Shown here in pieces: positions 25,108 through 37,600 of a stretch of DNA of 64,000 nt (the first letter of the stretch is position 1; the number at the start of each line of letters is the position of its first letter). Under the pieces are notes generated by a model that was not told the DNA's origin, did no database searches, and saw only the letters and a list, made by a program, of their open reading frames with translations. Position numbers and translations under genes: made by a program. Location: positions 155,354,191-155,418,190 of the forward strand of contig NC_134644.1 in the NCBI RefSeq assembly GCF_030463565.1. The letters run 5' to 3'. Origin of the DNA: Pelecanus crispus (taxonomy: Eukaryota > Chordata > Aves > Pelecaniformes > Pelecanidae).

Positions 25108-28100
25108 TTGTTTGTTTTATAGTTCTTGGAGAAAAGGATGTAGGTAGGAAGGGAGGAGGAATCAAGCAAATGATTGCTTTAGGAAAATGCTTAAAAAAAC
25201 CCCAGTTGTCACTTTCCTGAAATACTTTGATCTGTACTATTATTTCCAGAAAAATATGAAGGTACAAAGGTAACAATGCCTTCACAGACACAAAGGCTGG
25301 ATCCCTTCTCTAACTTCTGCTCACATAGCATGAATGATCTCCCTTGTTGCATGAACTGTTGCAAAGGGAACTGTTCTTTCCGTTTCTTTCAAACCTCTCT
25401 TATACAAGATTTTTTTTAATACAGTTCAATTTAAAAAGAAATACTTTAATTCTGTTTTATAAAAAACACAACAAAAGAGATCTAACTCACAGTGTTTGAG
25501 TACATTTCAAATTTTCCACAAGACATTTCCTCCCTGGAGGAAATCAGAATGCAGAACCTACGTGCAAAACTGTTTTGTTTTCCACAAGGGGTTGAGAAAG
25601 TTATTGCTTCAATTCTCGCTTCAAGCTGACGTATCACGTGGAAAATATCTACAGTAGCTTAAAATCATGTATTATTCCTTACTCCCCTTTGAAGATTTTG
25701 TGTCATTCACATTTTTCTTTGAGAGATATTTTATTTATCTGACATTTATGGACACACAAACAACAAGTCTGATATTGTTGTGCTTTTATCCAGAAAGACC
25801 TTTATTCAGTTTTAGGAAAATAAAATAAGAACTGTCAGCACTGACTCTACTTAAAGGTCTCCTGATCCTTATGAGATCAGGATCAATGTGTTTCATCAAT
25901 AGCTGGTGACAGATGAATACCATTAGGTTTGGATACAGAAATGACAGTTTCTAGTAGAGCAAGAAGAAACTATTTCCCTTTGTTAAGCGGTAATACACAA
26001 TAGAACTGCATGAAAAATATTGTTTATCTCAGTTAAAAATTTAGAGGTTTCTCTGGTTGCTTCTATTTCACCACATAAGTAGACTGCTGACAGCAAGACC
26101 TGCTTCTCCTCAAAGTCAAGCAGAGCAGGGACTAAAATCTTGGGATTTTAGGGAAATGGCAGGACCTAGTGTTAAAATTAGTGAGCTAAGAACAGGCAGT
26201 AAGGGGAAAGCTGGTGGGTCAGTCTCCCTGGAGCTATTTTTTTAGTATGAACTGCTGCAACTGACCTGAAGAGAGGGCACGTGGGGAAATTCAAGTCTCT
26301 GCAAGGAGGCTGAGTCCAGCTCTCAGCATGACCGTAGACCACTCTATTCCAGTACATTTTCACACAATTTTTTTGCTTAGAAGAAATAACCATTTTTTGA
26401 GTGATGGAAGCATTACTGAAGTGTTTCCAAACACCTTTAATAAATAGAAAACAAAAGTCATAATAGCTACTGATTACATTTTCACAGGTTTCTTATTTTT
26501 CTGGCAGGCTGTACTTCTCCAGTAAAAGAAAAGGCATTTTAGAAGGGCACCTCTTCAGCTGTGACTCATTCTGCACAGTAATATCTTCATTGACTTGGGA
26601 TCAATAAAACGTTTCCGTTGCTGTAATTGCACAGCTCTTGAATATGACTCCAGGGCTTTCTTCCTTTTCAGAACTTTTTTTTTTTTTTTTTTTTTAAATA
26701 CCCTGAAACTATACTTTGTTGTTTGGGATTTTTTGCTTTGATGTGGGAACTATTGTCTGTTCAACAACTCCACCTCTTTCCTCTCCTGCATTTTTGGACT
26801 AAAATCTTGAGGGCAAAGCTGTGGACGAAGTCTGCTGTAGACACTTTACTCTGCCTTGACCCTGATTTTTGTCTTTTCTTTGTTTGCTTTGAGTGAATCA
26901 CAAGTACCTGTATTTCCTGGGTAAGAGATGGTGATGCAGATGGAAAAGAGAAAATCTGTGAATGATATTTTGGAGACTTCTCTGGAGTTATTTGCAATTT
27001 ATTCTAATGCCTCCTTTTTGTACCCAAACAATGCATTATCCTAATCCACTTACTGTTGCATGATAAGCAGCATGAAATAGAGTTCGATGAGGATTTTTTT
27101 TTGCAGCAACTGAAATTTCTCTGAAACAACTTGATCACTTCTGTCTGAAATTATCCTTCTCAGGCCATTTATTCTGTAAAGTTAACGATATGCGTACTGT
27201 AACTGGTTTGCTAAATAAGTTTTGAATTCCCTATGATTGATATGCTTATTCTTGTCAGCAAAATGAAGTTGTAGTCTACGCAAGGATCTCAGACATGCCA
27301 TGGGGCAATTTCTAGAGCATTCTGGAAACTCCTTTGATGCAGCCATGACCTGCTGAGAGAGCTTCATCTTGGTTCACCCCTTTTCCCATGCAAGTGGTGG
27401 TATCTGCAGTTGGAAGTGCTCCTGTGCCAGGACCGATGGCCTGTTCAGGCCCCTTGTCTGTACTGCTGGACAGATTGGTCTTGGGGAATTCATTGTGGTT
27501 TTAGGGCAAGGACTCTTGGAAGATTACAGTTGCTGAAAGGGGCCCGCACACACACTTCTTGCTAGAGCCTTCACAGTGCCAGCCTGCTTATTCACCACAA
27601 GGTCATCATATTTTGCAGCAACCCTGGGCTAACTCTAATGAAATAATGCAGGGAGATGTGACAACAAGAAAAGCCTGAGCCCTTTGCTACTCTGTCACTG
27701 CAGGCTCCCAGCAAATCAAATTCACAGAAATTCACGTGTGAATGTTGCCAGCTCTGCTCCAGCTTTGCACTGCTTTTCTAAAAGTCACAGCAGAGCAGCA
27801 CTGTCGCCAGTTGCACATCCACACATAGCTGCATCTTTATTTTAAGAACTTTAATCCTGAGGTTTTGTATCCTTTTGGTAGCTCCCATAGATTTTATCTG
27901 CTGTTTGACTGGTGTCCAGCACCAGATAAATAGGAATGCTACCAGTTTTTGCTATTACTTCAAACATAATAAAATCTTGATGTAAAAAAATGGCTAATTC
28001 TTTTGTCCAGGGATTCAGAAAACTGACTGACACTTCCTGAGAGAGACAGCAGCTTTTCCAAACCAACTCATTCATTGTGAGTGAGGAGATCTTACCAACT

Positions 28101-31100
28101 CTGCAGGGGCAAGCAGGATGTCCTTGATCTGCATCACCATCAGCAGGGAGAGGGGAAGTCTGACAGACAGCCACCGCACTTTTATTTTTGAAAGATGAGA
28201 GATGTGATGCCTAAAACCATTCTACCTCTGTTCACACCCGTTTCTGTCTCAGCCTTGAACATGCTGCCTCAGCGCCCCTGGATTTGGTGGGTTTGCCTGT
28301 ATGAAGCTGCGTTGTGAAGCAAGATTAAAGCTTCTGGAACCTGCTGCCCTCATGCCCATACAAATTGCAGACGATGCATGTTTCAATGGGTCACAGGTAC
28401 TTAGAAAATCCACACAGCCTCCATGAGCCTTAACTGTATGTATTTCACTATTTAACATAATTTCAGCTGTGATAAAATTATCTGACTGTTAATGCTGTGT
28501 TGTCAAGGAGATTATTTGGCCTTTCTCAGAGGGAATTCACTGTGTGGAAAGCAAAAAGCTCAGGATAACAATTCATTTTAAAAGAGTGCCCACGCATAAT
28601 CATTGATACTGTACAGAAAGCAGCATACATTAATTCCTTGTTTCTACCTTCATGAAAATCAGTTATCCTAGTTGGTGTGTTTTGCAGTGCTCAAACTAGA
28701 TAGGGTTCGAACTCCTAGAGAAGATCTCTGACAAAATGTTCTAGGTTATTTATGGCTGTCAGGGAGCAAAAGACAGGGAAGCAAATTGTAACTGTGTGTT
28801 ACTACGGTGGCAATAGCAGAGGCTAATTTATGAGAATGATGTGTTTTGAGTGCAGTCCAGCTAGAAAGAAAATATTTCTGGTGTCTATGAATAACAGGAT
28901 AGGAACTGTTTCTCATGTCTCTTTGCATAGTCAGGGTCTGATCCAATGTCTGCTGGAATTAGTGGTGAAAACTCCCTTTTACTTTGCGTTTTGGGTCCAG
29001 TCTGTAGAAACAAGATCATGACCAAAAAGAAAAATAAAAAAGAGCCAGCCACAAAGGAATGTCTTTAAAATCTGTAAAAACTACAGGCTGTGCACACTCT
29101 CAGCACAATTTGTCCATTTTGAGGTTTAATACCAAGTTTTTGAAAGGACTGTCAGAAAAAATTGGAACATTGACTGGAGTAATTTTGGATAGCTGGAGTC
29201 ATTTCGGAGAGAAGTCGAAAAAAGGTGTGCTAATCCTGGCACCAGTCAGTGTTCCCAGTTTCTAAATATGCTGGTGCATTGGCTGGATCCCTGTACACTG
29301 AGAGGCTGGCTAAGTACAACTGTGTGCTTCACAGTAGAGGTCTCCTCATATGAAACATGATGCATCATCATGGCTGCACTGTGAAAAATTATCATTTATC
29401 TCTTCTGTCCTTTTCCCCCACTGTCTTTTTCATCTTTTTAGGCTCATATAGCCATTACCTTGGCACTTCTCAACCTATTAATGGTGATGACCCTTCATTT
29501 GGAGTAAAACCTCTTAAAAGCCCACTTAACATTTACTGTAGAAGTAAACCCAAAAATGTAGCATTGATAGAAATAGTAACACATTTCATTTATTCCAGTG
29601 TTGTTGCAAGAGACTGACAGACTATGAGACCCTGAGGAGCAAGAAAAGGGAGAAGACAAGCAAAATAGTCTTTGCCTTGCCACAAGCCAACCTGAAGCCC
29701 AGCGTCCTCCCCTGGTCTTGGTGGGAGTTTGCACCTTCCAGCAGAGACACAGCGCACAGGAGTGTCCATGCCAGCCCGGCTGTCCCTGCAGGACACATGG
29801 GCCCCCTCCGAGCTTTGAACTGCCACAGCAAGAGGGATGGGAGATGTGAGCCCCCTCAGGTAAAGCTAGGCTGGAAGTATGTCAGCTCTGCCCTGTGTCA
29901 GCCATGGTTCTGGTATGGTTATCCACTGCTTGCTTCAGCTGATGCATAAGGAAATGTGAAAATGATTTTGCGATACAGGTTGCTCTTCCCACAGAAATTT
30001 TGGACTGCCATATCCAGGATGTCAACAGCCATTGCAGGCAGAAAAAACAGGCAAACAAGGCATAGAGACACAAACCATGGCCTCTAAATCAGAAGCAGGC
30101 ATTCATTTGGAAAGACAGATATTCTTCTGGCATGATATAAAACTAATTGAAATAATTAACAACCATATAAGAGCTCTCCAACCAATGGATGTCATTCAGC
30201 AGTCTCAGCTTTCAGAAAAGTCACTATTTTATTACCGTATCAAGACTAAACATGACAAAGGTGGACTTAATGGGCGCTCATCAACACAAAGGGCTGTGGC
30301 TGCGTGTCTACTTCTTATCATCTCAACTGCGTAATGAAGCTCTGAATCGCAATTCAAAATGCATTTCCCCAATTACTCAGTACACATTAAAATTACCATC
30401 CTACAAAAGATCATGACTGAAAAGTGTAGTTTCAGAGCTGGGATGCTCAACAAGAAATGCACACGTACAGCTTGCTGCATTGGGAACATTCACTGAGATA
30501 GCTGTCATCTTCAGACAGTGATTTCCATCCACAGACTATACCCACCGTTCAAGCTTCAGGGTGAATCACAGAATTAGTTTGCCACCCTTCTTTTGGCAAG
30601 CCAGTAAAGCAGAAAAGCTTTTTAAAAATCAGATCTTTATTTTTAAGTGTTGGTTTCCTAGGATATTTTACAGTTAGTAATCTCTAGTACTAATTTTTTC
30701 AACTAAAAATCTTTTGTACAGGACTTGGACTTGCTGTAATTGCACCAGGAAAATGTGAGCAGTGGATGGATATAAAATGTGATCTATTTGATCTGATTGA
30801 GTATGTGTTATGTTTTGCTTTTATGCACAGTTTGCACACCTATTCTTAATCTTAAGACATCAAATAGTAATGATTCCCAAATGGCACCCAGCATGTGCTC
30901 ACACAGACACACAGGCGCGAAGCAGCACTCTATTCACTGCGTGTTGTGAATGCCCATCATTCTTTTCTGAATTCATCATGTTGCCACACATTTTTTGATA
31001 CATATACCACAGACAAACAGCTTATTTGTATTGAAACAGTTCATAAAGTGCCTGTTGCTAGGATAACTGTACCTTTTTCAGATATATTTGCAAGCACAGA

Positions 31101-31355
31101 GGTTCTTTGGTTCTTCATAAGCAACTTAAAAATAAGGACTTACCTCCCCAATGCACAAAGGCAGCTGCATGGCATTGAATTAAAGAACCATAAGCCTTAG
31201 TATGTTAAGTCTGACTTGGTATATCTTCATTGCAACATGCATCAAAGTACTGATCTAATTGAATGTATTTATTCAACCAGCCTACTTTTTAAACTTAATT
31301 TTAGATATATGGGCCTTCAGGATATTAGTTATTCATTTATTAACATGAGTTATTC
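25108..31355. other. Unique intergenic DNA
   Basis: Contains the T21 run; otherwise no recognised element. Frames up to about 107 codons carry no family motif. Confidence 0.6.
26675..26695. repeat. Poly(T) run of 21
   Basis: The longest homopolymer in the window; no LINE or SINE body is recognised beside it. Shorter runs are A16 at 12690-12705, A17 at 13276-13292, T14 at 19217-19230 and A16 at 54724-54739. Confidence 0.85.
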
Positions 31356-34300
31356 ATGCTGGGCAGACCCTCCTCATAGGGGTCTGCTGCCTGCCAAGAG
31401 CCCAGGTTAGAGATATCACTAGGACACTTCCCAGCCTGGTACAGCCCTCGGATTACTACCCAGTACTGTTCATCCATGTGGGTGGTGAACAAATTTGCAG
31501 TACATAGCCCAAAGGTGATTAAAAGAGACTTCAGGGCTTTGGGACGGTTAGTGAGGGAATCTGGGGCACAAGTTATTTTTTCCTCCCTCCTTCCATTTGT
31601 GGGTAGTGACATTGGAAGGAAAAGGCAGACTCATTCTATGAATACATGGCTCCATGGCTGCTGCCACTGTCACAACTTTGGGTTTTTCAACAATGGGATG
31701 GCCTACAAGGCACCAGGCTTGCTGGTGTCAAATGGGAGCCACTTTCTCAAAGGGGAAAAAGAGGGTCTTTGCTCAGGAGATTGCGGAGCTCATTGACAGG
31801 GCTTTAAACTAGATGTGAAGGGGGAGGGGAAACTTATCAGGCTTGCCTGTGACAAGCTGTGGGATGGTACACAATGGTTAGAGGGACAAGGTACTACTAT
31901 GAGCCCTCAACCTGTTGCCCAGAGGTGTGCTGGGGACGCTGCAGCACAGTTGAAGTCTTGCGGAGATGAGCTGGGGGCTCCTGAGGTAGTAGGAGCCAAG
32001 AAGGAAACTTCTGTGAAACACCTCAAGGGAAACAAGGGGTGTTCTACTAAGAAGGTGGCATGGCCAACAGCCCAGATGAAATGCCTTTACATGAACGCAC
32101 ACAGCATGGGAAACAAACAGGAGGAGTTGGAAGCTACCGTGCTGCTAGAAAGCTATGACCTGATTGCCATTACTGAAACTTAGTGGGATGAATCCCATGA
32201 CTGGAATGTGGCTATCGATGGCTACAGGCTGTTCAGAAGGGACAGGCGAGGAAGGAGGGGTGGAGGCGTTGCCCTCTACATAAAGAAATTGATACAGTGT
32301 GAAGGTCCCTGAAAAATAACCACGAGCAGGTTGAAAGCTTATGGGTAAGAATCAGAGACAGAGGCAACAAAGGGAACCTTGTAGTTGGTGTTTACTACAG
32401 GCTGCCTGATCAAGGGGAGCCTGCTGACGAAGCCTTCCTACTCCAGTTACAGGAGGCTTCGCGCTTGCAGACACTCGTCCTACTGGGGGTCTTCAACGAC
32501 CCCGACACCTGCTGGAAAAGTAGCACGGTGAGCTATAGACAATCCAGGAGACTCCTGAAGTGAATTCAGGAAAACTTCTTAAGCCAGATAATAGACAGCC
32601 CTACCAGAGGGGATGCAATACTGGACCTGTTGGTCACTAACGCAACTGAGCTAGTCAGTGACATCAAGACTGGAGGCAGCCTGGGCTGCAGTGATCACAC
32701 ATTGGTGGAGTTCATGCTCCTGAGGGATATGGGAAAAGCAAGGAGTATATATCAGGACCCTAAATTTCCAGAAAGCAAACTTGCAGCTCTTCAAGGAGTT
32801 AGTCAGAAGGACCCCCTGGGAGACAGTCCTCAGGGACAGAGGAACAGAGCAGAGCTGGCAGATATTTAAGGACACCTTCCATAGAGTGCAAGAGCTCTCA
32901 GTCCCCAGGTATAAGAAATCAGGCAAGGAAGGGAAGAGACCAACATGGCTGACTCAAGACCTGCGGGTCAAACTAAAGAGTAAGAGGGAACTGCACAGAC
33001 AGTGGAAGCAGGGACAGGTATCCTGGAAAGAGTACAGGGACACTGCCCGGTTGTGTAGGGATGGGGTCAGGAAAGCCAAGGCGAGGATGGAGCTGAATTT
33101 GGCAAGGCATGTAAAGAATAACAAGAAGGGGTTCTACAGGTATGTCAACCAAAAAAGGTAGGTTAAAGAAAGCATACCCCCACTGATGAACAAGAATGGC
33201 AACCTAGTATCAACAGACGAAGAGAAGGCTGAGGTACTCAACAACTTTTTTGCCTCAGTCTTCACTGGCAACCTGTCTCCTCACTCCTTCTGAGTCTATG
33301 GACCAAAAGATGGGGAGCAGGGGGGTAAAGCCCCTCCCACTGTAAGGGAAGATCAGGTTCATGACCGCCTGAGAAACCTCAATATACACAAGTCTGTGGG
33401 ACCTGATGAGATGTGTCCCAGAGTCCTGAGGGAATTGGCTGATGTAGTTGCCAAGCCACTCTCCATGATATTTGAAAAGTCATGGCAGTCAGGTGAAGCC
33501 CCGGGTGACTGGAAGAAGGGGAATGTTGTGCCCATTTTTAAAAAGGGAAGAAAGGAGGACCCTGGGAACTATCGACCTGTCAGCCTCACCTCTGTGCCTG
33601 GGAAGATCATGGAACAGATCCTCCTAGAAGCTATGCTCAAGCACATGGAGGACAGGGAGGTGATTTGAGACAGCCAGCAAGGCTTCACCAAGGGCAAGTC
33701 CTGCCTGACCAACGTAGTGGCTTTCTATGAAGGAGTGACTGCACCAGTGGACAAGGGAAGAGCTACGGATGTCGTCTATCTGGACTTCTGTAAAGCCCTT
33801 GACACAGTCCCCCACAACATCCTTCTCTCTAAATTGGAGAGATATGGGTTTGATGGATGGACTGTTCGGTGGATAAGGAATTGGCTGGATGGTCGCGTCC
33901 AAAGTGTTGTGGTCAATGGCTTGATGTCCACAGGGAGACCGGTGACAAGTGGTTTTCTTCAGGGGTCCGTACTGGCACCAGTGCTGTTTAATATCTTCAT
34001 CAATGACATAGTGGCATCGAGTGCACCCTCAGCAAGTTTGCAGATGACACCAAGCTGAGTGGTGCGGTTGACACACCGGGAGGATGAGATGTCATCCAAA
34101 GGGACCTGGACAAGCTGGAGAGGTGGGCCTGTGTGAACCTCATGAGGTTCAACAAGGCCAAGTGCAAGGTCCTGCACCTGGAATGGGGCAACCCCTGATA
34201 CCAATACAGGTTGGGGGATGAAGAGATTGGGAGTAGCCCTGCAGAGAAGGACTTGGGGGTACCGGTGGATGAAAAGCTGGACATGAGCCCACAATGTGCA

Positions 34301-34526
34301 CTTGCAGCCCAGAAAGCCAACTGTATCCTGGGCTGCATCAAAAGCAGCGTGGCCAGCAGGTCAAGGGAGGTGATTCTGCCCCTCTCCTCTGCTCTGGTGA
34401 GACCTCACCTGCAGTACTGTGTCTAGCCCTGGAGCCCTCAGCACAAGAATGACATGGACCTGCTGGAGCGGGTCCAGAGGAGGGCCACAAAGATGATCAG
34501 AAGGCTGGAGCACCTCTCCTACGAGT
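31356..34526 (+). mobile_element. Long CR1 LINE copy with decayed ORF1, endonuclease and RT
   Basis: The longest CR1 in the window (about 3.2 kb). ORF1-derived sequence with an esterase-like region lies at about 31476-31796. ORF2 follows: the endonuclease starts near 32075 (MKCLYMNAHSMGNKQEE) and has the SDH-type motif CSDHTLVEF near 32690. The RT domain runs 33390-34060 with [14 protein letters not shown] and a FADDTK-type motif near 34040. Breaks include TAG at 32181 where a Trp codon is expected after ITET, TGA at 33666, and a frameshift near 34005; the Gly-Val-Pro-Gln block before the catalytic motif reads GFLQG. The 3' end is missing; at 34526 the sequence switches to an inverted CR1 piece. 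It is not functional. Confidence 0.93.
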
Positions 34527-34640
34527 ATCCATTGCCTCTTGTCCTTTCGCTGTGCACCTCTGAGAGGAGCCTGGCTCTGTTGCCTCTGCACTCTCCCATT
34601 AGGTACCTGGGGACACTGCATTAACTTGGTTCTCTATTTC
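34527..34640 (-). mobile_element. Inverted CR1 scrap abutting the long copy
   Basis: Read on the minus strand this piece encodes a decayed version of the ORF2 tail block (YLKGG...RLFS...RTRGNG) that lies shortly after the point where the long plus-strand copy stops. It is therefore CR1 in the opposite orientation, joined to the long copy at about 34526. The right edge is approximate. Confidence 0.65.
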
Positions 34641-37600
34641 TTTTCCTGCAGTGGCTCCCAAGTGCTTTCCCCCCCCCTAATGATGTCTGAAAGTCCCAGC
34701 TCCTGGAGGAGGAGGCCTAGCTCCTGAGATCTCAAGTGATTACAGAGAAGGATAGTCCATCAGTTGGATTTATTTCCAATGCAAGGAAAGCCCCAGAGCC
34801 ACGTGACTTTTCTGTCTAACCAGTAGGATTTGCAACTTTGATCAGTTCTGATATGTCATCCTGCCTCTTCTGCCAGCTTGGCTACTTGGCCAGAGCAAAT
34901 GAAATATAAACTTTAGAACAGCTGATTCATTATGGTCAGCTTTTGACTTCTTTCTTGATTTTTTAAAAATATATTAACTGAAAGTGGGCTCCTAATGCCT
35001 GTCTACTTTGCTGAGTGTATGTATGATCCTTAATGGCAGCTCTGTCACTGTTGCTTGATCTTTTTCAGTCCAAACAATGCACCAAAGTTATAGACACATT
35101 GGACATCTCTAAATGAAAATGTGAGGTGGCCTATACAAATCCCCTATCTTTAAAGCATGTTTTTAAGAAGACAGTAAGAGCACAACAAGTCGAGTCAATA
35201 GAGGATTTAGTCTACAAGAGAGCTGGACCAGAGGAGTGGGCTCTACACACTTAGCTCAATGACTAGTGAGAAGTCTTTTGGCATGACAAGCCTACAAGTG
35301 TCCTCCCAGATGAACAGCAGATCTTCAGGCTGGTACACTCCAAAAATAAGTGCTGTTTCATGGATAACCGCATAGAGTACAGTTTTCACCCTACATAAGC
35401 TATCAAAGGACAAGCACGAAATCACTGAATGGTACATGCACTGGTACTAAAGGATTCTCCAAGTCACCTTCACAGACACCATGAAAGTTTAATAAGAATT
35501 TTAAAATTCAAAAGACAACAACCTAGTCCCCTGTAGAGAAAGCTCCTATGGAAAGCATAGTTAAAGGGCAGAATTAACATGAAATAATATACATTTGCAA
35601 ATATTTTCCACTGAAACCACTGTGTAGCTTATAGGAATGTCCTAGCTTCATTTTCATGTTGGTTTTACTAAGGTAAAATTCACTGTACGTTTCCAAAGTA
35701 ACGATGCATTAGGAAAAAAAGATTATATATACCAAACTCTGGGAGATGTGTGACTGTGTAAGGGCAGTCACAATCAATAAGACCAAACAAAAGCTTCCTT
35801 TTGAGCTTGTAGGCTTTTTTATTGCCTCCTTTGTAACCCTTTTGGGAACGTGTAGAGCCAAGATGAGAAAACTGGCATACAAATTTATGTGCAGAAATAT
35901 CACATTTAGGGGAGGGAAACATGGAATTCCTGTGGAGGATGGTCATTATCTGAGCCCTGGTGCTCATGGCTATACAGAGCATTGGTGTGGGGAGTAGTAA
36001 ATTGTAGCTGGGGAGGGAGTAAGCTGCGCAAAGATCAAGTGTACCCATGTCAGCTTATGGTAATGTACTCAGAAATGCTAGTCTGAATGCCGGTGTGACT
36101 GCAGCTCAGATGGACACTCTCTGTACATTACTGTCTAACATGATTAATTGTAGTAGAAATGGGGTTTTTTTTCATCAGCTATTAGTACCTGCTCTCTCAA
36201 AAGACAGTAAATAGCGACTCTTGGTATATCAGATAGTTTCTCATGTTATTTTATTGCAGAGGAAAAAAGGACGGACTGAAACATGAAGCAGCAGTTGTTC
36301 AGGGTTTTTTCATCCTTATCTTCAAAGCAAAACTTACCAGTGAGCAGTAGTGTTTCTCTCCCTGCATCTAAGTTTAACAATGCTTTGATTTGTCTGACTT
36401 GCTTGAAACCATAACATTTTCTTCCAGGAAGTTTGCTTAGGGCTATGGGTTGAACAACCCTCCTGGAAGACCTGCTGCACGTACTGCTCCCCCCTGTGCC
36501 ATGTCCCTGCCAGCACAGCGTAAACAAGCAATATAAGTCGTATCATAACCAGCTTCAAGCAAACAACCCTTCGACCCATCCTTTTGGTTGCAGAGAGACC
36601 CAGCCAGCTTTTGGCTCCTCAGGCTGTTCTGTGTGCGTTTGGTACACACCCACTTATGTTTATACATGACCATCCCGAAACACATAGAGGACTGAAAAGT
36701 TCTGAAGCACTGTCACAATGATAACAAGCTCTAATATGCAGCTCATGGCTCTCAAACACTAGCTGGTTTCAGTGGTGGGTATGGCCACATTAGAGAGGAT
36801 GCTGAAATGGGCAAATAGCATCAGATACGTTAGTAAGATTTTTTGAAGGAATGTGTCCATTAAGTTCTGGTTTTCATTTCACACAGAAAACACCTAGCCA
36901 AGCCTTGAAGAAGAAACTTTTTTTGGGAGGTTTCTCACAAGCAATGAGGGCAGGTTTGGTTTTGGTGCCTCCTGCTTACAAGGAGAGACAAATTTGCTGC
37001 CAAGAGATCTAATTCAATTAATTGAGACTGACAGAGAATTTGGTCCTGGAAGCCCAGCCTTGACTTTGTGGTGTATTGTACAGTTATGTCTTTCAGAAAC
37101 ATTGCAGAAGTCTATGGACTGACTATGAAAGTTCATACAGCATAGAAAATGTCGGCTATGACCAAGGCACGAAGCAACTGTTAAAATGAAAGAGAATCAA
37201 CCTGAAGAACAAACAGAGCAGTGCAAATAAGTATCTTCTTTCCCTAATGTCAAGGAAGGCAGAACTGGGGTTTGGCTAGTATCTGGTGAGAGTCACACCT
37301 GGCTTGGCTACTGCTGCCCCATAAGCAGCACTGAAGAAATGCAACATCAGAAATGTTTTTAAGGCAATACAGGAAAGCACTCTTTCTTGGTCTGTTATTT
37401 TTTTAAAGTGTCTGTCCCTAGAATGAGGAAGATGAGGAAGCTCTTCATGCAGTGACTACCCCATCCACTGCACCCTGTGTTTCATTTCAGACAAGCACTG
37501 AGCCTGCGTGGGTGGCTATTCCACTCGTTTTCTGTTTCATTGGCTGTTGATGGAAAGAAAAAAAATGCTGTGTCTGTCTTGCTTTTTGCTCACCTCTGAA

